From Arthrobacter sp. zg-Y820 (GTDB taxonomy: Bacteria; Actinomycetota; Actinomycetes; Actinomycetales; Micrococcaceae), in the NCBI RefSeq assembly GCF_030142155.1, contig NZ_CP126247.1, forward strand, positions 1,736,001 to 1,800,000: DNA of 64,000 bases. Reading direction: 5' to 3'. The notes beneath the pieces were generated by a model that saw nothing but the letters and a program-made list of their open reading frames with translations, did not search any database and had not been told where the DNA came from. Positions 35,606 through 44,640 of this stretch are shown piece by piece. Every line of letters begins with the position of its first letter. Within the stretch, counting starts at the first letter, position 1. The position numbers were made by a program, and so were the translations under genes.

Positions 35606-37192
35606 GTGGCCCAGGACGCCGCCGTCGGAGGAGTTTCCGCGGACTTCAACCCGGTCCGGTACACCCGGCACGCCTCGAGAACCTTCACCCGCGCCCGGAC
35701 CCGGATCCGGGATGTCTTCGTGGACGCCTATACCGCTGTTCTTGCGCTGGGAACCATCGGGGCGTTCGCTGCCGGTCTGGTCCTGGCGCTGCGCGAGCAG
35801 GTTGCCCAGGCCTGGGATGCGGAAGCCGCCGCCCGCACGCTGCTGCCCCCGCCGTCGTTCATCCTGCCCGACGGTGCCGCAGCGACCGCACTGCTGTTCG
35901 CCGTCCTGGCGGCAGCGATGGTCTTGGCCCGGAAACTGGGTCCGGCGGCGGTGACGAGAGCCGAAGGGTACTGGTGGCTGAACCTGCCCCTGGAGCGTCG
36001 TCCGCTGGTGACCGGACGGCTGCTCCGCCGGCTGGGCCTTGTGTGGGCGGGTGCGTTCATGCTGTACCTGCCGGTTGGTTTCATCACCGACCTCCAAGCC
36101 AGCGTGCCAGGACAGTTTCTGGCGGCGGCAGTGTTCGGAGCGGCCGCCGTCACCGCAGTGCTGCTCGCGGCCCTGCGGCAGATCGGCGCCGGACCTGCGG
36201 GGTCCGGGGGCGGTGCCGGTGCCGGTGCGGGGCAGCTTGGGCGAACAGCAAACGGTCCGCTGCCGGGACTGCTGCTGCTGGCCGTGCTGAGTTTCGTGCA
36301 GCGGCAGGCCGCCGCCGGTCAGTGGGGTCCGGCCCTTGTTGCTCTGGCGGCCGCCGTCGGGCTCGGGCTCATTGTCTTTCCGCGGCTGGGGACGATTCCC
36401 GCCCGGGATCTCATCAGCGCCGGCGGCGTTTCCGGGCATGCCGGTGCCGCCCTGTATCTGATGGACCCGAACGAAGTGGGGCGGGCCCTGTCCCGGAACT
36501 ACGGCGCGATCGTCTCCACCCGTGCCGGCCGCTGGTATGCGCGGGGCGGCCGGACCCCGTTCGGGGCGCTGCTGCGCGCCGATACCGCAGCCTTCCTGCG
36601 CGCCCGGGGCTGGCTGGGCCGGCCGGTGCTGCTTGGGCTGCTGTGTGTCGTCCTCCTGCTCACCGGCGGCACGCAGCCGGTGCCGCTGCAGCTGGCCCTG
36701 ATCTCGGCGACAGTGTTCGCTGCCGTTCCGGCAGCGGGAGCGTTGGCCCGGCAGACCGCCATCACTCCGGGGTTGGACGTGCTGCTGCCGTTGTCGCCGG
36801 CCCTGGTTCGGCTGAGCCGGATGGCTCTGCCCGCAGCGGTCCTGGCACTGTGGGCCGCGGCGTTCCTGGCTGTGCTCGTGCTGCTGGGTGCGGGAAGTGC
36901 GGAGCTCATCGTCTTGGGCGCGCTGGCCGGCGTGGGCTTCGGCGCATCGGCGGTGCGGGGTGCGTACCGGCCGGAGCCGGACTGGACGCTCCCGCCCACT
37001 GACACCGTTTTCGGACCCGTGCCGTCGGCGCAGACCGGGGCCATGGTCCGCGGACCGGACACCACGCTGCTGGCCCTGGTTCCCCTGCTGCTGGGGATGT
37101 TCCTGGGCTATGCGCCCGCAGTGCTGCTGCTGGCCCAGGCCGGCTTTTCCGCCGGGTGTGTGCTGCTGGTGATGTTCTCGGACCCCAAGTAG
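35606..37192 (+). CDS. ABC transporter membrane protein (DUF6297-like)
   Basis: 528 residues, GTG start two bases after the ATPase stop. There are about ten to twelve membrane spans, Ala/Leu-rich, with a cytoplasmic loop around GVSGHAGAALYLMDPNEVGR and an amphipathic LRARGWLGRPVLL. It is the membrane partner of the preceding ATPase. The cargo is unknown; such pairs occur beside peptide and surface-protein genes in actinobacteria. About 150 bp of a related permease (LLTGRLLRRLALVWAG, then VLYLPVGFITDL) survive as a scrap at 48733-48882. Confidence 0.8.
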   Translation: MAQDAAVGGVSADFNPVRYTRHASRTFTRARTRIRDVFVDAYTAVLALGTIGAFAAGLVLALREQVAQAWDAEAAARTLLPPPSFILPDGAAATALLFAVLAAAMVLARKLGPAAVTRAEGYWWLNLPLERRPLVTGRLLRRLGLVWAGAFMLYLPVGFITDLQASVPGQFLAAAVFGAAAVTAVLLAALRQIGAGPAGSGGGAGAGAGQLGRTANGPLPGLLLLAVLSFVQRQAAAGQWGPALVALAAAVGLGLIVFPRLGTIPARDLISAGGVSGHAGAALYLMDPNEVGRALSRNYGAIVSTRAGRWYARGGRTPFGALLRADTAAFLRARGWLGRPVLLGLLCVVLLLTGGTQPVPLQLALISATVFAAVPAAGALARQTAITPGLDVLLPLSPALVRLSRMALPAAVLALWAAAFLAVLVLLGAGSAELIVLGALAGVGFGASAVRGAYRPEPDWTLPPTDTVFGPVPSAQTGAMVRGPDTTLLALVPLLLGMFLGYAPAVLLLAQAGFSAGCVLLVMFSDPK

Positions 37193-37214
37193 GGCAGTCT
37201 TTTGCGGCTCGGAA

Positions 37215-37664
37215 TTACTCCAGCGCGAGCAGCTCGCGTGAGCGCTGGTATTTGGCGGCCAGGCGGGTCCGGTCCTCATGGTCCAGTTTCTGGACGCGTT
37301 CGGGGTTGGTGTTGTCATCAATGTCCGCTGCCTTGACGATGCGGGCAAGGTTGTTGGCCCGGACGCGTTCGAAGTAGCTTTCGACGGGTTCTCCCTGACG
37401 TTTGGTCATGGCGTCCACGCCGGCGACGACGGTTTCTGGGAAGCCCTGCTCCCGCAGCCCCTGCAGGGTCACGCCGGTGTCTTCCACCGCGTCATGCAGC
37501 CAGGCCACAGCCTGCGCCTGTTCGCGCAGATCCTCCGGCGCCCTTTGCGCCGCGGTCCGGGCGACCCGCTCGGGATGCGTGATGTAGGGGACTCCTGTCT
37601 TGTCGGTCTGGCCTTCGTGCGCAGCTCGTGCCACGCTTTCGGCATTGGTGATGAGGTTGTCCAT
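37215..37664 (-). CDS. HD-domain phosphohydrolase (RelA/SpoT-HD-like)
   Basis: 149 residues: a stand-alone HD domain with THPERVA, the HD doublet in AWLHDAVEDTGVT, and a later Asp in KAADIDDNTN. It resembles the hydrolase half of (p)ppGpp synthetase/hydrolase proteins and Mesh1-type small hydrolases, so nucleotide-5'-phosphate hydrolysis is likely. It is convergent with the permease gene. ATG 37664 follows GGGGGAATAC. Confidence 0.8.
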   Translation of the reverse strand: MDNLITNAESVARAAHEGQTDKTGVPYITHPERVARTAAQRAPEDLREQAQAVAWLHDAVEDTGVTLQGLREQGFPETVVAGVDAMTKRQGEPVESYFERVRANNLARIVKAADIDDNTNPERVQKLDHEDRTRLAAKYQRSRELLALE

Positions 37665-38011
37665 GTATTCCCCCTGCGGCTCGTAGCCGTGTTTGCGATT
37701 TGTCAGTTGCTGTTGGTGCCAGCATAGGGGCCGGCTACCCCATTAATGCCGCAAGGTCCTGATGCTCAATGGCGTGGCAGAACCGGCGCCGTCGTCGTCG
37801 AGCTGTGCGCCAGGGCTCTACCTCTTCGGCCAGACGCTGCATGGCGCCGTTGCGCAAAACCCATAGTCGATATTCGTACGCAGGAAAAGAGCACTTGACA
37901 AAAATGGGCAATTTTCTGGAGACGGGATAGCCTTCGCATTCTGGGACGACACTGTGTAGGCAGTACACGTACCAATGTCAGAATCATTTTGGGGATGAAA
38001 AGAGCCGCGTC
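37665..38011. other. Leader region of LanB-C-like gene 1
   Basis: 347 bp. The last ~160 bp (from about 37857) align with the region before the second gene copy at 47503-47671, sharing accccatagtcg, cgcaggaaaag, aaatggg and attttgggga blocks. A short open frame, 37841-37930 (29 codons), lies here. No other gene supported. Confidence 0.5.
37841..37930 (+). CDS. Possible leader peptide (29 aa) before LanB-C-like gene 1
   Basis: The frame reads MAPLRKTHSRYSYAGKEHLT and nine more residues. The equivalent place before the second gene copy has a 28-codon frame reading MQRASLVHKPHSRTACAGKA and eight more; both share K-x-HSR-x3-AGK. No Shine-Dalgarno precedes this one. The similarity could reflect only conserved promoter DNA, so this is a speculative candidate for a precursor or regulatory peptide. 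Confidence 0.2.
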   Translation: MAPLRKTHSRYSYAGKEHLTKMGNFLETG

Positions 38012-39010
38012 ATGCAATCGAACATTGTGCACCGAGGTGCAGCTACCCGTCCTGTGCAGCAGCACTCCAGCCCAACCACCCTGTGGTCCGTCCTGACCAT
38101 GGAGCCGGAGCGAAAGGATGTGGGCGACGGAATAGTCCGCCACATGGTTGCCCCGCTGTCTTCCCAAATGCGGCTCGAGGCGGGCCAGTTTAGTTTTTCA
38201 CGCAGCCTGGAATCCGACCATCCGGCCGTGCTCCTGCATGTGCAGGCCACCGACGACGTCGCTCAGCGCCTGTGGAAGTTTGCCCACGTGCTGGCGGCGG
38301 AAAACGTTGCCAGTCTGGGTCCCGTGAAGATCTCCCAGTCGCAGGGCATCGTCTATCCGCCACGGCCGGGCGAGCCGGTGCCTGAGCTGGTGGAAGCGAT
38401 ATTTGCACGGTTCGGTGGGCCAAAGGGCTTGGAACTGACAGGTGAGATTTCTGAGGTGTCCTCGGATTTGGCTTTGTGGGCGGTCGACCGCTTTCCCGGC
38501 CTCACCATGCGCTCGATGCTGGCTGCCCTGCTTCTCTTCGACGCCGGCCACGCCATGATGCGGGGACCCCGGTCCGCTGTCTGGCCCGACCGCAGAACCA
38601 CTAGCTGGGACTACTACTGGAACGCTCATCTGCGCGCCTGCACAGGTTCTCTCGGCTCCCAGTCTGAGCGTGCGCGCAGGGCAATGATGGACCGGATAGC
38701 ACCCCGGATTATGCCCGCACATAGGGTGATGGCCGCGCTGGCCTCCGAGCCGGCGGTGGATATCTGGCGGAAGCGCTGGGCGCGGGCCATCGATGAGTAT
38801 TTGTATCGGGCGGACAAGCATCGCATCAGTCGCAGCGCACAGCAGCTGGCTATGGGGGCGAGCCAGCTGGCACTCAACCGGCTGGGCTTTTCGTTCCGGG
38901 AGCAGGCAGTCCTCGGCCTATACGCGCGTGCTTGGAGTAAGGACATTGAAGCGCAGTATTCCGGCGAGGAGTCCTCTCGCACCCGTACAAGTCAGGCGGG
39001 TAAGAAATGA
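38012..39010 (+). CDS. Stand-alone lantibiotic-dehydratase C-terminal (SpaB_C)-like protein, copy 1
   Basis: 332 residues. The layout matches the thiopeptide/lantibiotic-dehydratase C-terminal domain: an N-terminal WSVLTMEPERKDVGDGIVRH strand-helix, a FSFSRSLESD strand in place of the usual FIRY.D, VYPPRPGEPV, then RFGGPKGLELTGEISEVSSD corresponding to the RYGG...E...DS core, and a long helical C-terminus ending KDIEAQYSGEE. No glutamylation domain, precursor gene or other RiPP enzyme lies next to it. ATG is supported by a matching start and leader in the second copy. Two further 3' remnants of this gene lie in the window. Activity unknown. Confidence 0.65.
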   Translation: MQSNIVHRGAATRPVQQHSSPTTLWSVLTMEPERKDVGDGIVRHMVAPLSSQMRLEAGQFSFSRSLESDHPAVLLHVQATDDVAQRLWKFAHVLAAENVASLGPVKISQSQGIVYPPRPGEPVPELVEAIFARFGGPKGLELTGEISEVSSDLALWAVDRFPGLTMRSMLAALLLFDAGHAMMRGPRSAVWPDRRTTSWDYYWNAHLRACTGSLGSQSERARRAMMDRIAPRIMPAHRVMAALASEPAVDIWRKRWARAIDEYLYRADKHRISRSAQQLAMGASQLALNRLGFSFREQAVLGLYARAWSKDIEAQYSGEESSRTRTSQAGKK

Positions 39011-39071
39011 CGGTGTAGGCGGCACCGGCCTGTGTCCCGGATTTAGACGGGGGAGACTCGTCGGAGATCCG

Positions 39072-39563
39072 TTAAAGCTGGGCGCGCCGCTGCTGCTTCG
39101 CGGCGTCTCGGACACGCTGCAGCAACCGGCCGCGCCATACCAGTACCCCGAGGATCACTGCCGCTCCGAGGAACATTCCGGCCATCAGGCCCAGGCCCAC
39201 GGCCGGGCCCCCGCCGCCCGTCTGCGGATCGGCGGCCAGAACCGCGGAGATGGCGGCGAGCATTCCCGTGCCGGCGACCAGCGAGAGGATCAGGGCGTCC
39301 ACCCAGCGCGTCGTTCGGCTGGTCAGGAAGGCTCCGCGCCCGGCCAGCGTGAGCAGTCGCCAGATACAGAGCAGCGCCGCCTCGCCGCATGCGATGGCAA
39401 GAACCGCCAGCGCGGTCAGGGGAGTCCGCAGATAGGCGACTTCGGGAAAACTGGCCGCCGCCTCCGCAGCAAGCATCGGAAGGACCACCGCCTGTACCGC
39501 GACCGCGACCGCGAGCATCGCGCCGATGAGGACTTTTAGTTCAGCGCTTGCCTCTGACCGCAT
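39072..39563 (-). CDS. DUF2975-like membrane protein
   Basis: 163 residues with four membrane spans: residues ~10-32, ~45-65 (LTALAVLAIACGEAALLCIW), ~85-108 and ~115-140. The pattern matches DUF2975 proteins. These usually sit next to a small XRE-type regulator, but none is present here. The ATG follows GGGAGACCCGG; a much longer open frame upstream has no membrane or family features. Function unknown. Confidence 0.7.
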   Translation of the reverse strand: MRSEASAELKVLIGAMLAVAVAVQAVVLPMLAAEAAASFPEVAYLRTPLTALAVLAIACGEAALLCIWRLLTLAGRGAFLTSRTTRWVDALILSLVAGTGMLAAISAVLAADPQTGGGGPAVGLGLMAGMFLGAAVILGVLVWRGRLLQRVRDAAKQQRRAQL

Positions 39564-39784
39564 CCGGGTCTCCCATGTATCGATAAGCGGTGAAAAAGTA
39601 TCGTTGGCCGATGCTTGCACAAGCATCCGCGAGGCACAAGAGCCGGATAACGGACGCTGGAGTCCTAGCGGGTCAACCGGTTCCGGTGCCCGCCACCCAC
39701 AGTCAGGACGGCGCAGATGGGTCCAGGGGGAGAGTATTCGCGGAAATGAAGGCACCCGACGGCGGCTGCCGGGCGGCGAAAGTC

Positions 39785-40825
39785 CTAGGCGAACCGTGAC
39801 CCCGCGGACATCGCGAGGTTGCGGAGGCCGGTGAAGTGCTCGGCTGTGCCCAGACGGTTCAGCAGACGTGCCGCGCGGACCATGGCGTTTCCCCGCCGAC
39901 GCCGGATGGAGTCGTAGTGCTCCAGCCCGGCGGCAACATCGGGCGCCGAGCTGAGGGCATCGACCAGCGCAACCGCATCCAAAAGTGCCTCACAGGCGCC
40001 GCGGCCAAGGTTCGGCGCCATGGCGTGCGCGGCGTCGCCCAGCAGCGCCACGTTGCCGGACACATAGGAGCGGAGCGGCGGAACGTCGAACAGCTCGCGG
40101 TAATCTATCGGGCTCCCGTCCAGTTTTCCAAGGACCCGGGCGACGTCCGGGTGCCACCCGCCGTACAGGCTGCGCAGCAGGCCGGCACCCTGGGCGCCGA
40201 AGGCATCCGGGGAACCCAGCGGGGGAAGGTCCGCCGAACGGAGACAGGCAAACCAGTTGGTGCTGACGGCATCCAGCGGCGTAATGCCGAACAACCGGCC
40301 GCGCCCCCACGTCTCGGTGACCCCGCCGGCCGGGCCGGCAACAACGCCGCGGAAGGCTACCGTTCGCAGCGACCGTGGTGGTGCCGCGTTGCAGGCGGTG
40401 CGCAGCCGGCTGGATATGCCGTCGGCGGCCACGACAACATCGGCTCGGGGCAGGGATGCAGGCCCGGCGACCGGCGAATTCCATTGGATAAGCCCGTCGG
40501 GAAGGTCCCCGGAAAGGGCCTCCAGCAGGACGGTGCGAGGCACAAACCGAGCGGTCCGGTTGCGACCCATGGCTGCGATCTTGCTTCCGTCGGGTTTCAG
40601 AATTCGAGCGCCGTGCTCTTCCATCGAACCGGCGAGGACCGCGTCACTGGCACCCAGCGATTCCAGTGCTCTCAGCGCCTCGGGCCACATGGCCAGCGCC
40701 GTTCCGCTGCCGGGCAGGTTTGCGCCGCGTTCGAGCACTTGGACCGACCATCCTGCCCGCAGCAGGCCGCGGGCAGCAGCGGTTCCCGCGATGCCCGCTC
40801 CGACGATCAGTGCCGAACCGCGCAT
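39785..40825 (-). CDS. FAD-dependent monooxygenase
   Basis: 346 residues of the class A flavoprotein hydroxylase type. The FAD motif GAGIAGTAAARGLLRAG is at ~8-24, the DG motif reads VVVAADGISSRLR, and the GD motif is LLGDAAHAMAPNLGRGACEA. It is shorter than the mobA-like protein at 6181 and unrelated at subfamily level; such proteins act on phenolics, antibiotics or quinones. It is divergent from the alcohol dehydrogenase at 41148. A heptanucleotide tandem repeat lies in the intergenic space. Confidence 0.87.
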   Translation of the reverse strand: MRGSALIVGAGIAGTAAARGLLRAGWSVQVLERGANLPGSGTALAMWPEALRALESLGASDAVLAGSMEEHGARILKPDGSKIAAMGRNRTARFVPRTVLLEALSGDLPDGLIQWNSPVAGPASLPRADVVVAADGISSRLRTACNAAPPRSLRTVAFRGVVAGPAGGVTETWGRGRLFGITPLDAVSTNWFACLRSADLPPLGSPDAFGAQGAGLLRSLYGGWHPDVARVLGKLDGSPIDYRELFDVPPLRSYVSGNVALLGDAAHAMAPNLGRGACEALLDAVALVDALSSAPDVAAGLEHYDSIRRRRGNAMVRAARLLNRLGTAEHFTGLRNLAMSAGSRFA

Positions 40826-41147
40826 GCCTTCTCCTCACCACTGGTTCTTGCGGTTCCGCCGGGGAGCGGCCCCGGCGGAACGGTGATTCAGCTCATCCGG
40901 GAATTTACGCTGTCTGCTGTCTGCTGTCTGCTGTCGACATCGGTTGCCAGGCCCGCTCCGGCCTTTTGAGGCCACCCGACCAATAATATGGACGCCAAAT
41001 CCAGCCGGATCAATTGCTCGTGACGAACTGAACGCGGCGATGCCTGTTCCGAGTGCCTAATAGGAACTTGAGGGTCGCGGGCCTACCCATGCTTCTGTGC
41101 AGGTGCTGTCCTTGGAAAGAAGGAATCCGACCGCAGAAGGAGACACC
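40826..41147. other. Divergent intergenic region
   Basis: 322 bp between the monooxygenase and the alcohol dehydrogenase. It holds promoters for both by position, and the tandem repeat at 40907-40935. No coding signal. Confidence 0.45.
40907..40935. repeat. Tandem repeat of a 7-bp unit
   Basis: CTGTCTG repeated about 3.5-4 times without mismatch. It lies ~85-110 bp upstream of the monooxygenase start codon, where copy-number change could alter promoter geometry. Confidence 0.8.
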
Positions 41148-42167
41148 ATGCGTGGCGTAATACTGCATGCACCAGGAGATGTGCGCGTCGAGGACCGGGC
41201 CGATCCAGCGATTGAAGAACCGACTGACGCCGTAATCCGGCTCGCAGCGACCTGCATCTGCGGATCGGATCTGTGGCCGTACCGGGGTGTGGAGGACGCC
41301 CATAACGCACCCATGGGACACGAATACGTTGGCTGGGTGGAGGAGATTGGACCCGAGGTGCGGACCATCAAGGCCGGGGACTTCGTCGTCGGCTCCTTCT
41401 GGGCCTCCGACAACACCTGCGAAATCTGCCGGGCCGGCTACCAGAGCCGATGCGTCAATGCCGTGCCGATGGGCATGATGGGAACCCAGGCGCAGTTCGC
41501 CCGGATTCCGCTGGCCGACGGCACCTTGGTCGCCACGCCGGAATCCCCGCCGGCGGACCTGCTGCCCTCACTGATGGCGGCCTCTGACGTGCTGGGCACC
41601 GGTTGGTTCGGCGCCGTGGCTGCTGAGGCCGGCCCCGGCAAAACCGTCGCCGTGGTGGGGGACGGCGCCGTCGGCGTGTTGGCCGTCCTGGCCGCGCGAC
41701 AGCTGGGCGCCGAGCGAATTATCGCTTTTAGTCGGCACCCCGAACGCCAGCAGCTCGCCCGGGATTTCGGAGCCACCGATATCATCGCCGAACGCGGTGA
41801 TGCGGGGGTGGCCGCGCTCAAGGACCTGACCAACGGGCTCGGCGCCCATTCGGTAGTGGAGGCCGTGGGCACGCAGGAGTCAATGATGCAGGCTGTGCGC
41901 TCCACCCGGCCGGGCGGCCACATGGGCTTTGTGGGCGTCTCTCATGACGTCGCTCTTCCCGGGCTGGAGTTGTTCTTCGCCGAGATCCACATGCTCGGAG
42001 GCCCCGCTCCCGTGCGCCGCTTTCTGCCCGACCTCATTCAGCGGATCTGGGACCGGAAGATCGACCCGGGCCGGGTCTTCGACCTCACGCTTCCGCTAGG
42101 CGACGCCGCGGAGGGCTACCGGGCCATGGACGAACGCCGGGCGGTAAAGGTACTGCTGACTCCGTAA
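41148..42167 (+). CDS. Zinc-dependent alcohol dehydrogenase
   Basis: 339-residue MDR enzyme. Catalytic zinc ligands are Cys38 (CICGSD) and His58-Glu59 (GHE). Structural-zinc cysteines include Cys91, Cys94 and Cys102. A Rossmann motif VVGDGAVGVLAVLAARQLGA lies around 165-185. It is close to glutathione-independent formaldehyde/alcohol dehydrogenases that bind NAD(P). ATG 41148 follows AGAAGGAGACACC; the longer frame from 41097 lacks one. Its C-terminal ~35 codons also exist as a scrap at 23548-23655. The bactofilin-like gene follows after 183 bp. Confidence 0.88.
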   Translation: MRGVILHAPGDVRVEDRADPAIEEPTDAVIRLAATCICGSDLWPYRGVEDAHNAPMGHEYVGWVEEIGPEVRTIKAGDFVVGSFWASDNTCEICRAGYQSRCVNAVPMGMMGTQAQFARIPLADGTLVATPESPPADLLPSLMAASDVLGTGWFGAVAAEAGPGKTVAVVGDGAVGVLAVLAARQLGAERIIAFSRHPERQQLARDFGATDIIAERGDAGVAALKDLTNGLGAHSVVEAVGTQESMMQAVRSTRPGGHMGFVGVSHDVALPGLELFFAEIHMLGGPAPVRRFLPDLIQRIWDRKIDPGRVFDLTLPLGDAAEGYRAMDERRAVKVLLTP

Positions 42168-42350
42168 ATCATCCTCAGTGCCGTCCCGGGGCCGTCGGCT
42201 CTATGGCTCGGCGGACATCTGCCGGACACTGAACACATTGGCCTCGGTACCGCGGGGGCGGATACGCATCAGCCCAGCCGCGGGATGCCGCTGCACAAGC
42301 ACTCTGACGAGGAAGAACAGGCGAACACCGTACCCCGGAAAGGCATTCCG

Positions 42351-43517
42351 ATGAGACTTCCTTCTCCTGCCCGGCGGGCTTTCTCCGCAGTTTTCGCCGT
42401 CTGCATTCTGGTTCTGGCGACGGGGTCAGGTGCATTCGCCTCGTCCCCGGTGTCGAGCCCACAGTCCGCGCCCTCTGCCGTGGTGAACGACGGCACCGGC
42501 CCGCAGTTCTACAGCGGACTGAACATCGACGTCCAGGAAGACGTTTCCGGTGACGTGTACGCCTCGGGGCAGAGCGTCACCATCAGCGGAAATGTCACGG
42601 GGGATGTGATCGCGGCAGCCCAAACGATCACCATTACCGGCAACGTCGACGGAAACGTGCGGCTCGCCGGGCAGGACGTGACCATAAGCGGTGACGTTGC
42701 GCGCAGTGGAACGATCTTCGGGGCAGCCGTCACCATCACCGATGCCGGGTCATTCGGCGACGACCTGGTGGGTGCCGCGGGCGACATCACGATCTCCGGT
42801 GCGATCGGCCGTGATGTCGAGGTGGGCGTTGGAAACCTCGACATCAGCGGGACGGTCGGGGGCAACGTCACGTACAACTCCAGCGAGGAGGCAAACATCT
42901 CCACGGATGCGGTCAGCGGCACCGTGGAGCGCATCGCCCCGGAGCCCGAGCAAGAGCCCTCGGCGGGGGAGAAGTTCGTTGGGTGGCTGCTCGGGTTGCT
43001 GTATGCGCTGGTTGCGCTGAGCCTTATCACGGTGCTCGCGGGCTGGCTCTTCCCCAGGTTGCTGCACCGGGTGACCGACCGGCTCCTGCCTCGGCCATGG
43101 CATGCGCTGCTGGTCGGTTTCGTGGCATCAATCGCCGTTCCGCTCGTGGTGCTGCTCCTTCTGGCCACGGTCATCGGGGCGCCCCTGGCGCTGTCAGTCC
43201 TTTTGGTCTGGATAACGCTAACGCTCGCCACCTTCGTCCTCGGCGCCTATTTCATTGGCAGGCTCATCTTCCGCGGCAACCAGCATCCAGTGATCAAGGC
43301 GCTTGTCGGGGGTCTGATCCTCATTGTCGCACTGCATATTCCGTGGCTGAACATCGTCGTATGGCTGGCCATGGTGTTCCTTGGACTTGGTGCGCAGCTG
43401 CTGGCAATCTACGACCGTCGTCCCTGGCGCCGCGTACCGCCCGCTTCCGGCATCTCCGGCGTCGAGCAGCGGAGGGGCGACGGCGGGGGCCAGCCCTCAG
43501 CCTTCGACTCTCACTGA
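42351..43517 (+). CDS. Secreted bactofilin-like beta-helix protein with C-terminal membrane domain (copy 2)
   Basis: 388 residues, paralog of 27432-28631 with the same architecture: signal peptide, repeats such as VSGDVYASGQSVTISGNVTG and GNVDGNVRLAGQDVTISGDV, linker EPEQEPSAGEKF, then four membrane spans and the conserved IYDRRPWRRV motif before a variable tail. The spans and repeats are conserved far better than the tails. ATG 42351 follows GGAAAGGCATTCCG. Both copies use the same ribosome-site context, so the 5' regions were duplicated too. The presumed role is envelope-associated polymerisation. Confidence 0.8.
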   Translation: MRLPSPARRAFSAVFAVCILVLATGSGAFASSPVSSPQSAPSAVVNDGTGPQFYSGLNIDVQEDVSGDVYASGQSVTISGNVTGDVIAAAQTITITGNVDGNVRLAGQDVTISGDVARSGTIFGAAVTITDAGSFGDDLVGAAGDITISGAIGRDVEVGVGNLDISGTVGGNVTYNSSEEANISTDAVSGTVERIAPEPEQEPSAGEKFVGWLLGLLYALVALSLITVLAGWLFPRLLHRVTDRLLPRPWHALLVGFVASIAVPLVVLLLLATVIGAPLALSVLLVWITLTLATFVLGAYFIGRLIFRGNQHPVIKALVGGLILIVALHIPWLNIVVWLAMVFLGLGAQLLAIYDRRPWRRVPPASGISGVEQRRGDGGGQPSAFDSH

Positions 43518-43548
43518 AACCCTCCGGCGCGCGGGGCGTGCATCATGC

Positions 43549-44640
43549 CTAACTGCGACGAGGTTCATCCGGGGGTGCCGGGGTGTCCTCCGGGCCGTCA
43601 TCGCCGCTGATCCACTGTGCGAAGCGCGCACCGGGATCCCCGCCGATCACCAGGAAGCGGGCAAAGAGGGTAAGCGGCACAGCCAGGAGCGAGCCGACCG
43701 CTCCCAGCAGGGTTGTCCAGAGGACCACCGAGGCGAAGGTCAGCGTGACGCTCAGCCGAACTGATTCCCCCACGAACCGGGGCTGGATCAGCACTTGGAG
43801 AGTGACGTTGACGACGCAGTAAATGGCCAGCACCAGCAGTCCCAGCCCCCAGCCGCCAACCGCGACAGCGAGCACGACGGGAGGCACCACGCCGAGGACG
43901 AAACCAATGTTGGGAATGAAGTTGGTGACGAACGCCAGCACCGCCCAGACGAATGGACCGGGTACGCCGAGAACCCAGAGGGCGAGTCCGTCAATCACCG
44001 CGACGATCAGCCCGAATATCGAGTTGACGAGGAAGTACCGGTTGGTTCCGGCGGCGAACTGATTGAAAGCGTGCAGTCGCCGGCCGCTCGCCTCCGCGAG
44101 CTCCGCCGGTGGGTTCTGCCACCGTGCAGCATCCATCCCGAGAAACATCGCGTAGGTGAAGACAAAAAAGACGGCCGTGCCCAGACCCAACAGTTGCGTG
44201 CCGGCGTTGAAAACGGTCGTCAGGAGTGTAGATGGCTGGATTGCCCCGGCAACCTCGTCCATCGATACGGTGCTGAACCCGAGGCTTTGGAAAAACGACT
44301 CAAGTGTCTCGGCGCTCTCGTCCAATTGGCCTGCATAGTCGGCCAGAATGCGCCCGAATTGCCCCAGAGCCAGAAGGACCAGCACGGCCAGAACCACCAG
44401 GATGCCCCACGCGATCGCCACGACGACGAGCGTGCCTACCCAGCTTGGGGCCCCGCGCCGATCCAATGGTCGTCGAGCGGGCATAGCGATAATGATGAGC
44501 GCCGCGGCCAGCACCAGCGGCGCCAGGAGCGATCGGCCTGCCCATACCGTCCAGCAGGCACCACCCGCAGCCGCCAGAGTCAGCAGAATCCGTGTTGGTC
44601 TTGCAAGTCCGGGTGGCCCGGGTGGCTCGCGATCGCTCAT
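43549..44640 (-). CDS. AI-2E family transporter
   Basis: 363 residues, about eight membrane spans arranged as two N-terminal spans, a long soluble segment (~90-160) and a C-terminal cluster. The family landmarks GVPGPFVWAVLAFVTNFIPN, IGFVLGVVPPVVLA and QPRFVGESVRLS are present. Members export small molecules, and some act as Na+/H+ antiporters; autoinducer transport is not implied. The C-terminal tail is acidic and Pro-rich. It is convergent with the bactofilin-like gene. Confidence 0.87.
   Translation of the reverse strand: MSDREPPGPPGLARPTRILLTLAAAGGACWTVWAGRSLLAPLVLAAALIIIAMPARRPLDRRGAPSWVGTLVVVAIAWGILVVLAVLVLLALGQFGRILADYAGQLDESAETLESFFQSLGFSTVSMDEVAGAIQPSTLLTTVFNAGTQLLGLGTAVFFVFTYAMFLGMDAARWQNPPAELAEASGRRLHAFNQFAAGTNRYFLVNSIFGLIVAVIDGLALWVLGVPGPFVWAVLAFVTNFIPNIGFVLGVVPPVVLAVAVGGWGLGLLVLAIYCVVNVTLQVLIQPRFVGESVRLSVTLTFASVVLWTTLLGAVGSLLAVPLTLFARFLVIGGDPGARFAQWISGDDGPEDTPAPPDEPRRS

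Noticed and set aside
35459..37348. Minus-strand open frame of 629 codons across the ABC permease
   Set aside because: Gln/Arg/Gly-rich low-complexity product without start signals. The plus strand carries the permease with membrane spans and tight coupling to the ATPase.
41434..42167. Idea that 41148-43517 forms one ADH-bactofilin operon with linked function
   Set aside because: There are 183 bp between the genes, and the other bactofilin-like copy has no ADH beside it, so no functional link is supported.
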